From NCBI GenBank assembly GCA_009760855.2, contig WPIO01000064.1:600001-664000 (forward strand): 64,000 bases of DNA, written 5' to 3'. The position numbers and the translations under genes were made by a program. Below are positions 1 to 13,505 of the stretch, in pieces; position 1 is the stretch's first letter, and every line of letters begins with the position of its first letter. This stretch comes from Cristatella mucedo. Its lineage: Eukaryota; Bryozoa; Phylactolaemata; Cristatellidae. The notes beneath the pieces are model-generated. The model saw only the letters and a list, made by a program, of their open reading frames with translations. It searched no databases and was not told the DNA's origin.

Positions 1-1421
1 GCGACGCCTCGCGGACGATCTCATCCAAGACAATGTCAACAGTCGCCGCTGCTGTATGTCGCCAGCGGTCGTCTGGAGCAGCCGCTTCGCTCTAGCGTTT
101 ACAGCTACGCTATTTTTTACGCTTTTAACTAGGATGTCGTGCACTGCTGCTGCTACTGCCCTGGCACCAAAAATGCCCGACTCGAACGCGTCGTGCCTGC
201 TGCGAGAACTGCGAGGCAACTGCTTGCACTATGCCCTAGCCGGTGTTTTTTTTCCCACCGTCCTTAAATAGTCGCGTCTGCCTTCGGCCTCTTGAGTTTA
301 CGTACTGAGGACCTCGGCCGCAAAGCAGGCATCCTTGTCTGTAGCGTCGGCAAAATCGGCAAACGTCTAATTAATGGGAAGGTTCCGATGGAGATGTTAG
401 GCAAAGGTGAGTGCCGTCGCCTCAGCCCCCCCGCAGTGCCACGGAAGTGCCCCTATCCCAAGTAATCGCGGGCGCCTCAGCGGCGTCGCACGCTCTACTA
501 CCGCGACTCATGCTGCTAATACTCGGAAGAACGAAGCATGAGTCGCGGTAGTAGAGTAGGTAGTAGCTGACGCAGAGTTATTCACTTTATTCCGAAGGTC
601 GAAGAAACTTGTACAATATGCTACGGTCATAAGCGTCTTGGAGCACAACTTACGGCGACAGCTGCTACTTAAGCGAGCGTAAGAGAACGAATTGACTATT
701 GACCTTTGCCTTTCTTTCGCCGATCTTGCCAAAAAGTTCCGTACCAACGAGTTCGCATTATCTGACAAAACTAATGCGCATTTTATTTTCAACAACTTGG
801 ACTGCAGCAGCTTATGAGACCACTCTCCTTACTTACCGCGTATGTCACTCGAAAACAAAATAGCACGGCGTTCGGCCAGTTTAGCTCGTAGAATCTACTT
901 TGGCGACCTTCGCATAATTTCTTAACAACAGTCTAAGAGGACCAAGTGCGGTGTGTCTGGGAATAATGGCCTGGCTCGATGCCTTGGCTGTCGGCGCGCT
1001 CGGCGCCACTCGGGGGTGGGGCCGCAGCTACCGGCCAGATTATGACTCTGGTATTCATTCTTCGAGGTTCCTGAATTACAGTCACTAGGAAACGATTGTG
1101 CGGCAATCTATAGCTAAGGCTGCATTAAAGCAGAAGCCGTGTACTAGGTTATGGACCGTGCTACCGGAGTTGGCCTAGGCGTTCTAGCTTATTTGAGCTA
1201 AGGTCACGGAGCCGTGGGTGTATGTCTTGGCCGTCGCTGACCGCGCGTAACCCTCTTTCGCTTGTGAAATAGATTTCTCAACGTTATGAAAATGGACTTG
1301 TTGAGTTGAGATAAGGGCACTTTTCGTCGCTGCCTTGTTCCGCCACTGTTGGCCGCCTAGCTGAGTGAATTGGCGCTGCGCCTACGAGTCACTAGCCACA
1401 AAACACGATTCAGGCACCGCC
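1..1421. other. Intergenic sequence, no gene recognised
   Basis: GC-rich sequence with only short open frames on both strands. None has a recognisable domain, and no convincing splice-linked exons were seen. The one structured element is the perfect inverted repeat at 493-556, listed separately. Confidence 0.5.
493..556. repeat. Perfect 22-bp inverted repeat with 20-nt loop
   Basis: Positions 493-514 are exactly complementary to 535-556 (22 of 22 bases), with a 20-base spacer. Transcribed RNA would fold into a strong hairpin. It could be a short inverted-repeat element remnant or a small-RNA-like hairpin. The sequence alone does not decide. Confidence 0.8.
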
Positions 1422-1502
1422 AGCAATCGCCGCACGTCTGCTGAGACTAGCAATCGCCGCACGTCTGCTGAGACTAGCAATCGCCGCACGTCTGCTGAGA
1501 CT
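1422..1502. repeat. 27-bp tandem repeat, three copies
   Basis: A 27-base unit (core CAATCGCCGCACGTCTGCTG) is repeated three times in direct tandem, practically without mismatch. Because 27 is divisible by 3, it keeps a plus-strand frame open and encodes NRRTSAETS three times. The frame has no other sign of being a gene. Confidence 0.85.
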
Positions 1503-2574
1503 AGCGCCGTTACGAGCGCTGCGTTTGCTGACTACTTTTGTTCAAACGATGAAGCCGCTATACCCGTCTGGAGCATCCTCTCGCTTGATGTTTTGGGACG
1601 TGAACGTCGACTACTGATCGAACTCATTGTATGCTCGCAGATGCCACGTGAATCTCGGTAGCGGCCCGATTCTTTCGACGGTGGAATCTGATGGAATCTG
1701 ATGCCCCCACCCCCCCCCCCCGCGCACGCGCGTAGCACCTGCGCATGCTCAGAGGCAGAGGTTGAGCCGGTCGAGGGCAGCGATCGAGATTTGTTGTAAG
1801 CGGAGGTCTCCTCGTCGATCGCTGGGAATAACGGATCGAGCGACATGTCGGAGAGCTTGAGCTTCTCGGTCAGCTCAGCTTGCTGACTATGCGGGCGTAG
1901 TCGAAGGGTGGGAGGGAGAAGAACTCGCTCCAACCCCTTTGAGACCGACCTGCAAGGACCAGCCTTCTCATGATTGGTCGCCTTTGACAATTGCCAAGGC
2001 TTGGCCCCTCTTCTGCCTATATTGGCAGTGCGCTTGACAGTAGGAAGGCTGAAATGTAAGCGGCTATTACTGGCCGGTTCGCAGAGATGTGAGATGTTGT
2101 TACTAGTTCGCGGGAAGATCACCAGTATTCCTGCGCTATCAAACTCGTTCGCACTGACTGATGTCCGGTGAGGGCAAGGGTGGTGAAAAGTGCCAACGAC
2201 TGGTTGTTCACTGCTGTTTTCCACTCAAACTCCAAGGTTGTCGTGCTCGCGAGATGCACAGAATGCGAGCTTCGGCTAGCGGTGGGCCCAGAAGAATGAG
2301 AGCTCATTAAGCGATTAGAGGCGCCGCCGCGACCAAATAGTACCAGAGAGTACCGGATGGCAACAGGAAAGGAAAGCCTTCTTGGAGCTCATCTCTCGAG
2401 ATGTAAGTTCCCATGACTGGCGCCTTTTGTTAGGAAGGTCGTGAGCTCAATAGCTGTGTGGTTATATGATATCCATTTAGGTTAGTAGCGCTGCGTGATC
2501 CGATTGGTGGCTTAGCCAGCTACAGGTTTCTTGTTTTACTTTGACAACCGATGAAGTACCACCGCCGCACGTCT
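1503..2574. other. Intergenic sequence, no gene recognised
   Basis: Contains a C-rich run near 1704-1722. The longest open frame here (minus strand, about 230 codons, 1532-2224) has low-complexity composition, no recognisable domain and no splice partners, so I do not call it a gene. Confidence 0.4.
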
Positions 2575-3086
2575 CTTTGGACCCGACCGGTGCAGGGATG
2601 GTGATTAATGGCTGGCAGAGATTTGCAGCTGACTAGTGCAGCGGGCCGATTGGGGTCTCTATGCGTCTCGGTGTAAGCAATTGTAATGTCAAGGCTGATC
2701 GCTTCTCGAGCTTCCTTGTCAGCAAGATAGCCAAGAGCAGAGAGTTCACCCCTAAGGAAGCAGCATCCCCTCTGAACTGCTTCCCTCGATAACAACCCTA
2801 CAGGACTCCACTCCCTCAATTCCTTGCAGTACCTCAATGTCTACATTCAAGGAGGCCACGATTGACCTCATTCTGAAATTTATCTTCCAGTCATAAAAGA
2901 CTACAAGTCCTCTCGACCCTATTCCCACCGTCCTACTTCTACGATGCATAGATTTGCTACATAGCCATGCATAATTAACATAATAAATATGTCCTTAGCC
3001 TCAGGTCATGTCTCTGAAACTTTCAAAAAGGCTGTTGTTAGGCCTCTAATTAAGAAAGCAACGCTAGACCAGGAGAGCTATTGTGC
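2575..3086 (+). mobile_element. LINE-B fragment (CR1/L2-like), RT N-terminal part
   Basis: The plus-strand translation contains ADRFSSFLVSKIAK near 2700. At about 2989-3080 it reads SLASGHVSETFKKAVVRP followed by LIKKATLDQE, the segment just before the NYRPVSLL motif of CR1/L2-type reverse transcriptases. The DNA from 2770 to 2945 matches the reverse complement of 10305-10520 in the larger minus-strand LINE. Stops and frame changes show it is dead. The element is cut off by the CAG-type repeat. Confidence 0.7.
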
Positions 3087-3113
3087 AGCAGTAGCAGAAG
3101 CAGCAGCAGCAGA

Positions 3114-3211
<98 letters not shown>

Positions 3212-3331
3212 AAGCAGCAGCAGCAGAAGCAGCAGCAGAAGCAGCAGCAGAAGCAGCAGCAGAAGCAGCAGCAGCAGCAGAAGCAGCAGCAGCAGAAGCA
3301 GCAGCAGGAGGAGCAGAAGCAGCAGCAGCAG
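3087..3331. repeat. (GCA)n trinucleotide repeat with GAA interruptions, about 245 bp
   Basis: Almost uninterrupted GCA triplets with regular GAA interruptions. All frames stay open as poly-Ala/Glu, poly-Ser/Arg, poly-Leu or poly-Cys. These frames are artefacts of the repeat. It begins where the LINE reverse transcriptase frame should continue with NYRPVS, so it appears to have grown inside or replaced part of that LINE. Confidence 0.95.
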
Positions 3332-3895
3332 CAGGGCTGGAGGATCACCTCGGGGTGGGTGCTCAGGCACATTGGGGGGTGGGGTGGGTCGCATACTGCA
3401 AGCGTGCCGGACAGAGGACCTTCGACTGAGGCGATCTTTCTGCACCCCGGCCCGTGCTAATTTAGGGCACAGACCAGTCTGCAGCCGCATCCGGTATCGT
3501 GGAGCGGTGCAGATAACGAACGCATAGGGCAGTCACATTCTAAGGGCTAGCCAGTCGAGACGTGTAATTTCTTTGTCTAGGCGACATTCTAAAAATAAGT
3601 CAAGCAGCTTATGAGAAATCGGGCAGTTACTAAGCCACTGGCAGACGGTGCCACTTGAAGTAACACCGGCTCCGCCAGGGCTTTCGGATGCGCTTCGACA
3701 GTCGAGCGAAGAGCTGCCCTAGTGGAAATCTGCTGCAGTAGGTATTGCAAAGCTGCTCGTGAGCTGGACTAGCTGCTACAGCGATTCCAGCTCAGTCAAG
3801 CTCAGGCGCCGAGGTGAAGCTATAGCACTCTGTGTTAGACTGTGGCGAGCGTGCCTTTCAGCTGATCCGTGCCACACTGCTGGTGGAGACTCATA
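3332..3895. other. No gene recognised
   Basis: No recognisable coding or repeat feature. Sequence is moderately GC-rich right after the trinucleotide repeat. Confidence 0.4.
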
Positions 3896-4140
3896 ACGGT
3901 AATAATAATAACAATAATAATCCATTTGTATAGCCCCTCAGAGAACTTAAATCTTTTTCTAGGCTATTAACATATGGTGTAAAGGTAGCATTATCAGTTA
4001 GCGGTAACACGCTCAATTTCAACAAACATAACATGGTGTCATGCATGGTGTCAGCATGTATAATATGATTAGTGGTTTTTTCGCTTGCAAGAGTGTCAGC
4101 ATGCATAACAACACCAAGGAAAAATCACAAGGACCGAATT
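3896..4140 (-). mobile_element. LINE-B 3' end
   Basis: Reading the minus strand, it ends in an ATT-rich tail (plus-strand AATAATAATAACAATAATAA) preceded by the conserved terminal block (plus: CTCAGAGAACTTAAATC, then TTTCTAGG). The 3' UTR with its repeated CAGCATG words matches the other family-B copies at 11146-11455 and 40071-40400. Only the non-coding end and the last codons remain. Confidence 0.75.
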
Positions 4141-4691
4141 GGAATACAAAGTTGCATTGTTCTTGCTCGTCGAGAAGTCACCTAGGGACAGCTTAACTTT
4201 GTTTAATATCTCAGAATGAGTTGGGTCTCAGTATCTACCTAAAACTTCAACGATGATTGTATTGCCGATCCTTACGCCGATCTGACTTGTTACGGCAAGG
4301 CCTTATGTATCGGGACAACTTCATTTCTTTGCTTACTCAGAGACGCATTACAAACTGGTATACGTATGTGGATATTTTCCTGCAATATTATTAAGCGTAC
4401 AATTGTGACTATGCGATGTCGAGAATTTTCATTTTAGGAGAATCTTCCCCTTGCCTACGATCCTCTTGTATATACAGCCCGATATTAGTCATTCAATGCA
4501 GCAATAGAGAGTTCACCTGTGCTGACGCGGCTGATGAAGTCAGAACTGGTTCGAGCTCGGTCTGGGACGAATGTGAGAACGACACTTCATCTGCTTTCTC
4601 GATCGTCAGTAACGTGTTAGTTCGTGTCGTTCAGCCTGGTCAGCCTCGGCCATTATTGCGTGCATGCCTATTTACCTAAAGACAATACGAT
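4141..4691. other. No gene recognised
   Basis: AT-rich to mixed sequence. One plus-strand frame of 87 codons (4416-4679) has no recognisable domain. Confidence 0.35.
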
Positions 4692-4855
4692 CTGATTCAA
4701 CAGCCACTTTTGTATAGCGACAGAAGAGCCTTTACGGCTATCGCCACCGCTCGCAGTGGCAATAAAGGATCATCCACCGCAGGATTTGAGCCCACGACCT
4801 CGGGACAGGGGTGGTGAAAAGCAACCGCCTTCCCTAGTGTGCCTCCACGGCTCAC
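4692..4855 (-). mobile_element. SINE family 1 copy
   Basis: Minus-oriented copy of the tRNA-derived SINE best seen at 19514-19683. The tRNA-like head (GTGAGCCGTGGAGGCACACT on the minus strand) lies at the right, followed by a B-box-like block and the family-specific body with CTCTTCTGTCGCTATACAAA. Confidence 0.85.
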
Positions 4856-5956
4856 AAAACCTACCTACCTGTGCATCTATACAACTTCCCAATTCAGGCG
4901 GATCATTCTCGAGCATCATGCGCCTAAGGACTAGAAGGCCAAAAGATCCTGCAAGATCAGCTTTCGAGCCGAGCGTGACGCAACGAGAACCTCCATGAGA
5001 TCAAGCAGTGGCGCCAGAAGAGAGGGTCTCATCACTTTTAGGATTCAATCGCATGACATCGTGGGATGGGATTTCTTGGAATGAGAATTGATTATAATTT
5101 AGAATTGGTATTTAGAACATTGGATTTAGAATTCTTGGCTATAGTCGTCGCACCCCTTGCCACTACGCGAGTATTCTTAAAGCTTTTAAAAGGGAAGATA
5201 CGGGGTGCCACTAGGCGGCTGGCTGACATTATTGTGGATAATTTTGCTGGTTTCTTTTGCCTCTATCGGGCTTCGGCGCGTATTCAGCTGGCATTATTGC
5301 AGGGAGGGAGAGCACTTTGCAGATTGCTGCTGTCTCATCGGGGTCTATCAAAGCCTCTATCGGACAACTTCGTGCATGGCAAATGCCTGCTGTCGAAGCC
5401 GCTTCAGAAATTCGCCCCAAATTCACAGACTGTATGGAGCGCTGCTGTGGTTCTGCAAGGCAATTATAGCCGTGCCGACCCCAGTCTTTGCCACGGCACA
5501 CATGCAAACATGAAACGTAAACAAACCCAGTGAACATCACGAGTAAAGCGGGGAAAAATCTTAAGCTGTCAATAAAACTGGAGTTCGAGCCACCATCCGC
5601 GACGTATGTCTCGAAGCACTGTTGGTGACGCATGTGGTGTGTTCCTTGGCAGTGACAATGGAAGTGATCTCAGCTATGCCGTTAAGATTTTCTCCCCTCC
5701 TGTCGTACTAAGGCCGTGCTAGGACGACTCTTCATCATAGGCTGTGCAGCGATTATTATTTACAGTTCGCCATTAGCTATTAACGCTATGAATTCTCTTC
5801 TTCTTTCAAGAGCAATATCTTGTCGACTTTGAGAATATCTTGTCAGTAAGTTGCCAATGTCTTGTCGACGTTGAGAGGAAAGCCTTCTCTATCCCTCCCT
5901 GCACGGAAGGTTAACGTCCTAGCAGGTCACCTCATTCAAATGACGCAGTGACAGCT
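4856..5956. other. No gene recognised
   Basis: Overlapping open frames of 70-155 codons lie on both strands between 5066 and 5633. None contains a motif I recognise, and the strands cannot be told apart by composition. Nearby sequence holds small repeats of an ATCTTGTCGAC word (5816-5876). A real exon here cannot be excluded. Confidence 0.35.
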
Positions 5957-6040
5957 AATAAATGTGTTAATAACAAGAATAATACTAGTGAGTATCTCTT
6001 TCTAGGCACTTTGCATATACTGGAAAAGAAGCAAGTACGG
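5957..6040 (-). mobile_element. LINE-B 3' tail, degraded
   Basis: The plus strand reads AATAAATG ... ATCTCTTTCTAGGCACTTTG, the reverse complement of the conserved family-B terminal block, next to an interrupted AAT-type tail. Confidence 0.5.
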
Positions 6041-6734
6041 CAGATGAAGATTTTGGTCTAACTAACTTTCTCGCTAAATCTTTTGAAAATGCCAAAATAA
6101 GCCCAGGTAAACCACGTTCCGATGCAATACAACAGGCGATATATTGTACATTTAAGAAAGCGCCCAGTGTAACAGTATACTTTAGCTGTAGATATAAGTG
6201 AAATTTACGTGCTGATAGCTTGTCTGGTCTGTCGTTCGCACATCAAAAGCAACCGAGAAAAATATTTATTACAGTCGCTTGAATATTGTTATAAAATCTG
6301 TGCTTATTACAGTCACAAAAATTGTACAGTTGGTATGCTTAACGATCCGTGTGATGGTATCTAAAAAGAATTGAGAACTTTGAAAGGGTTTGTGAATGTA
6401 CTATTGTACTAGTCGAAAGGTTACGCTACACGAACTTTAGAGGGCTCACGAGGACAGCCGTGGCTGGGAGCAGAGGGCAATAGCCTATTCTACTGCCAAA
6501 ACGCTTAGTGACTGCAAGACTATGCTGGTAGCTTCTGACGAACATTTCGGCTAGACGACTTAGCTCTACTTCATTATGCATCATGAACTAATTAAAAATT
6601 TGAGCTTATGCTGCCGAACGGCTTCCGTACAGTCATTTTTTTTAATACATTTAGGAGTAAAATTTGTTTAGTGTGTCAATCGTACGCGGAAAAGTCTTTT
6701 GTGTATTCACTAAATATCGCCCCCCCCCGGGACT
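6041..6734. other. No gene recognised
   Basis: AT-rich sequence without open frames of note. A short C-run precedes the SINE at 6735. Confidence 0.4.
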
Positions 6735-6886
6735 CAACCTAGGTATTAAGTGCCAGCACTTTACGACTAAGGTCGTAGGTTCAAGTCGTGCAGCAAGCAA
6801 TCCTTCGTTACTCATCGCAAGCGGGATTATATTCGCTAAGGCTCTTCTGCCTCTATGCAAATGAGGCTGTTTGATCAGCTAACCTT
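6735..6886 (+). mobile_element. SINE family 1 copy, diverged
   Basis: Retains GGTCGTAGGTTCAAGTCGT (degenerate B box) and the body motif GGCTCTTCTGCCTCTATGCA ending in TTGATCAGCTAACC. The head is strongly mutated. Confidence 0.65.
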
Positions 6887-6889
6887 TTC

Positions 6890-7475
6890 CTGTACTTTTT
6901 TAACCAAAAGCTTCTTGAACTTGCTCCTTACACAGGCTCCTTCCTGTTCGATTGCATGTACACGTCGTGGAGGTTGCAATTGCCACGTTACACTACTTCT
7001 AAACGACATGTACTCGCTTTCCATCCAGCATCGTATCGACTTCCATGTTCTGTCACTAAATTTCAGATCTGTTCATTCTCTTGGCCTGGCCATACCTATC
7101 TAAAATACTGTTGCCCGTCGTACCGTACGCTCCTTTACTCTAGTACTTTCAGGCTGTTAATTTAACCAACCACAGATCCTTTGACGACCGTGATAATAGC
7201 CCCTACGATCCGAAAAATCTGGAACTCGCTACGAATGACATCACGGCATCTGCTGATCTCGCCACATTCAAAAGGAAGCTTGAAATCCAACAGTTACTTG
7301 CAGTATTGCTACGTCCATGCAATTTGTCCCATATGCTTAATGACATTACGAATGATAACATCGATCATTTGGCCATGCTTTGTTAACAGCATTTGTAAAA
7401 TGCTTAGAATGAGATTCAGTTCTCAGAGGGTGCTATATAAATGTATTATTATTGTTATTACTATTATTATTTTCA
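6890..7475 (+). mobile_element. LINE-B 3' fragment, RT C-terminus plus 3' UTR
   Basis: The plus strand encodes degraded pieces of the C-terminal RT region (CATCGTATCGACTTCCATGT corresponds to QRIDFKVLS of other copies; TCTTGGCCTGGCCATACCTA to LAPAYLS). It then has the terminal block GAGATTCAGTTCTCAGAGGG and an ATT-type tail. Several stops and indels are present. Confidence 0.75.
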
Positions 7476-7505
7476 TTATTATATGCTTACGAATGCTGAA
7501 ATTTG

Positions 7506-7677
7506 GTGAGCCATGATGGCACACTAGGTAAGGCGGTAACTTTCACGACTTAGGTCCCGAGGTCGTGGGGTCGATTCCTGCCGGTGGGGGATCCTTTATC
7601 GTCACTGCAAGCGGTACTGATCGCCATAAAGGCTCTTCTGTCGCTATACAAAAGAGGTTGTTTAATCAGCTAGGATT
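7506..7677 (+). mobile_element. SINE family 1 copy
   Basis: Nearly full-length. It starts GTGAGCCATGATGGCACACT (A-box region), followed by GGTCGTGGGGTCGATTCCTG (B box with one change), the body with GTAAAGG-like and CTCTTCTGTCGCTATACAAA motifs, and ends near TTTAATCAGCTAGGATTT. It sits directly downstream of a LINE-B tail. Confidence 0.9.
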
Positions 7678-7694
7678 TATTTTTATTAAATTGG

Positions 7695-7805
7695 GTCAGT
7701 TTACGTGTTTTCTTTCCAGCATATGTAAAGTCCCTGGAAATAGCTTTGATTCTTTAGTGAGCTACCTGAATATTTTGTTATTGTTACTATAATAATTGCA
7801 GTGCT
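7695..7805 (+). mobile_element. LINE-B 3' tail, degraded
   Basis: TTTCCAGCATATGTAAAGTC matches the 3' UTR end of other family-B copies (compare 33040-33055). A degraded terminal block and TTATTGTTACT tail follow. Confidence 0.5.
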
Positions 7806-7867
7806 GCCCAGGAAAGATTATGGGCTCTTAAATAGGATATAAAAATAATCACTAATTCAAATACTAT

Positions 7868-8001
7868 CTGATTTAGCCGCCTCTTTTATATAGCAACAGA
7901 TGAGCCTTTACGGCTATCACCACCGCTTGCAGCAGCAATAAAGGATCGCCCACCGCAGGACTTGAACCCACAACCTCGGCACCGAGGTCATGAAAAGCAA
8001 C
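7868..8001 (-). mobile_element. SINE family 1 copy, 5'-truncated
   Basis: Minus-oriented copy with the body motif and a B box (plus GGACTTGAACCCACAACC). The tRNA-like head is cut at about 8001 by a small GGACCT-rich repeat (8002-8035). Confidence 0.85.
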
Positions 8002-8062
8002 CTGGACCTGGACCTATCCAGGTCCAGGATCTCTGGATCTCCGATCTCTTGAATCTCTGAAG

Positions 8063-8335
8063 GTCCTACAGCAGTTCAGCTAGGTACGAAGGAGCCAAAC
8101 CGTGGAATGACTAGCTCTAAAACCTTACTGGAACTTACTTTCGAGATTTCATGTTTTGAGATAAAGAGTTTGGTTGGTATACAACTACTCGTTCCAGTGA
8201 TTTTGATAGAAACAGTAATAGATGGACATGGCGGACGTTGCTCAAGTTCTCCTGGTCCAGTGCTGACTCCTTAATGAGTCGCCTAGAAGCCATCTTTTTG
8301 AAGACAGGACCAGAAGCTGAGTGAGAACATTTTTA
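8063..8335 (-). mobile_element. Chimera of LINE-A scrap and LINE-B RT fragment
   Basis: 8063-8110 (plus GCAGTTCAGCTAGGTACGAA) matches the LINE-A coding end at 25200-25230 and 37965-38000. From 8110 to 8335 the sequence parallels 10083-10295, the RT finger region of LINE-B (minus strand). Neither part is coding now. Confidence 0.6.
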
Positions 8336-8644
8336 CTATGTCACGTGACGTGTGACGGCAGCAAATGTATGCATTTCAGAAGGACGAGAGTGGCATAGAG
8401 TCTTTAGAAGTAGAAGTAGCAGAGAGGCGGAGCCTGGATTTTCATCTAGGAGAGACCTGCAACATTTGTAATTAGGGAGGCCGTAGTAGACCAGCAAGAT
8501 TTTCATATAGGCGGACTAGACCCGCAGCTAATAAAAACATGTACCGAAAAACCATTGTGTTTATTCGACACGAACTCGGCGGCTGCTCACCGCGCGGAAT
8601 TGATATACTACTTCGTCCTTGGTGGCGGTCGGGGGCGTGGAAAT

Positions 8645-11145
<2,501 letters not shown>

Positions 11146-11995
11146 AGTAATAGTAATAATGCACTTGATAAAGCGCCCTCACAGAGCTCAATCTCTTTCT
11201 AGGCGCTTTACATTTGCTGCAAAGGGAAACGCGATTGAATGGTGAATAATATCATGCTTTATAAACAACATGAATAACATGGTTAGGGGTGACATGCACA
11301 GGGTCAGCATGCAAGTGTGGTTAGTGGCAGCAGGCACAGTGTCAGCACGCATAAGCACATCAAGGACGAATCACAGGGACCCACTAAATGCTGTCTTAAA
11401 TAGGTGTGTTTTTAAGTTTTTTTTTAAAATCTGGTCAAGTCAGGGGATGTTCTGACGCAAGTCGGGAGCATGAGCAGGTTTCTGTAATAGTAGGGGATGA
11501 TAGCATACACTTGTGGGAGAATATTTGATCAAGTGTGTGACCCTTGTTGTGAATGAGGTTATGCCACAAGAGAAAAAAGTCTGTCAGTTCACGACACTCG
11601 GCCCATAAGGCGTCAATTAAGCCGTCAAAATGAACGTTGAAAACACCTATGACGAGGAAAGGTAGATTTCTGGCACACATAACTGAAATAAGATCAGAGA
11701 AATCTGTGATGAAGGAGAACTTTATAGCTGGTAGGCGTTAGATTACTGCCACCACTTGCAGCTTGTTGTCGGAGGGACTTAAAACAGGAGATATGAAAGA
11801 CCGCTTCAAGGGCGTTGCAAACGGTTTGTATTTGAGGGAGGAATGGACGACAGTGATGGCTCCTCCGGTTTTTATTGATTTAGAGGTAGGAAAGAACGAG
11901 AAAACCATTGTAGTGGCGACGTCGGACTGTGGCCCACGTCGACGCTCTGCTGTAGGGTCAAATATCCCCTACCCTATTGCTCCTTTACTAGCTAC
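11146..11995 (-). mobile_element. LINE-B copy with internal deletion (EEP joined to 3' end)
   Basis: Reading the minus strand, 11930-11460 encodes the middle of an endonuclease/exonuclease/phosphatase domain (SIKTGGAITVVHSSL, a degraded VVAVI-R-P strand, then LVIGVFNVHFDG and NKGHTLDQI). At about 11458 it jumps directly to the last RT codons, the 3' UTR and the terminal block with AAT-type tail (11146-11455). The whole RT domain is missing. Confidence 0.75.
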
Positions 11996-12002
11996 GAGTC
12001 TT

Positions 12003-12345
12003 ATAATAATAATAAAAATAATAATAACCCTCTTCACAAAGAGCCTTCAGAGAATTCAATCTCTTTCTTGAGGCTTTAAGCTGAGAGATGAAATTCGAAA
12101 TGAGGGCCGCAGGGGCAGGCTTGAAGGTAGAGGACATTGAGTTAAAGCAGAGATTGAAGACTTCGATGGGGACGTTTCCTTAGCGGCGGACCTCTTCTTT
12201 TATCTATCTGTCTGTCTTGCAGACAAAAAGCCAGAACAACGATGTGCTAGATCGTCGCAAGGATTCTCGGTAAGGTGCTGCCCTGGAAACGGTTGATGAG
12301 ATGGTTGATCGAAGATATAGGAATGTTTGAACGGCGCATAAGTGC
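12003..12345 (-). mobile_element. LINE-B composite fragment
   Basis: An AAT-rich tail and terminal block (12003-12080) are joined to a segment resembling the RT linker region at 10530-10680 (plus ACGGTTGATGAGATGGTTGA). Internally deleted like its neighbour. Confidence 0.6.
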
Positions 12346-13255
12346 ACCCACCAGCCGCTTTATTCGAGCACCGTCGCTTTAGTTATCACGTTCAAAGTGA
12401 GTGGGCTTCTGTACAACTCAGCACGTGAGTACCTATTGTGGAAAGGCTCCGTGTGCGATATCCTATCAGTCACTATTAGAAAGAGGAATGCACGTGTGTG
12501 GCCAGACTTGAAAGCATATCTCACACACGCCGCTAGAGCTGGCTGATTCCGCTGGGCGCCCAGAGCTGGAGCAATGAGTGCAAGCTCATCAAGGCGACTC
12601 GACGAATGAAGTAATGAAGTCACGACGAGTCAACCGGTGCTCTCCAGCTAGGTCCAATGCTGTCACCCCGTAGGTGGAGCGTCACCCATTTGCGTCGGTG
12701 AACTGGCACGGAATCTCCAGCTAGAGGTTAAAGCTAGGGTCTCGGGATGGGCATTGAGGAGGCGCGATGGACGGTAGTGCACTCGCTCACAAGGTCTGCG
12801 GTCGCGAGCACTCCAGGCCGCCTTTTCATCCGCAGGTCTGTGCATACATCACCGTCGGGGCAGCGAATGGCTGCATCACGCTGGCGTGCACGTGGTCTGG
12901 CCTGTTTTCTCTCTGCGCGTCTCCAGTCGCATCAGAAACTTGAGCAGCTGCATTAAGCATCGAGAGCTGCATTAATTAAAGTGGGCCTGCATGTTTCCAT
13001 TGAAGGTTCGTGCGCCACAATTCTGATTTCGATGCAAATGGGGGCGGAGGGATAATGGCTACCGAAAGGCACAGAAGCTTATTAGAAATGCACTAGCGAA
13101 CTGTTTATCTTCAATAGGACTGATCTCAAACCGGCGGAGAGCGAAGTTATGCTGAAAAAAGTGCTAATCATTGTGAGTGGCGGGGTAGAATTTCTATGCA
13201 TGGATGGTTGGATATTTGACCCCGTGTCGATGGGACATAGCAACGAGCACTCCCG
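12346..13255. other. No gene recognised
   Basis: GC-rich stretch with several short open frames of 60-87 codons on both strands and no recognisable domain. Confidence 0.35.
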
Positions 13256-13400
13256 GCTAAGCTATCCTCTCGTCGGCTCATCCGGTTGTCTCTCCTCGCC
13301 CCAAGCTGAGATCTCTCGATGATCGAGCGTTCAGTTCGTATGCCCCTAAAATCTGGAATTAACTTCGGGCTTTTTTCACAACCTGCATTGACTTGATTGG
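13256..13400 (+). mobile_element. LINE-B scrap
   Basis: GATCGAGCGTTCAGTTCGTA plus TGCCCCTAAAATCTGGAA encodes DRAFSSYAPKIWN, the C-terminal RT motif shared by the family-B copies. Flanks are eroded. Confidence 0.6.
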
Positions 13401-13505
13401 CGTAATTTAGCTCTCAACTAAAGACGCATCCGCGACCCGATCCGCTCTGTGTCCCCTTTTGCCTCGGTTAACATGTCTTCTTTTCTATGTGCTCGGATGC
13501 ATCCT

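Noticed and set aside
1422-1502. CRISPR array
   Set aside because: The 27-bp units are in direct tandem without spacers, and the window is eukaryotic.
1532-2224. 230-codon minus-strand open frame as a gene
   Set aside because: Poly-Gly stretch from a C-run, no recognisable domain, no splice partners; GC-rich sequence readily gives long chance frames.
3050-3527. Poly-Leu, poly-Ala, poly-Ser and poly-Cys proteins
   Set aside because: All come from the same GCA trinucleotide repeat read in different frames.
5066-5633. Overlapping plus and minus frames of 155 and 134 codons as genes
   Set aside because: No domain recognised, and both strands are equally open.
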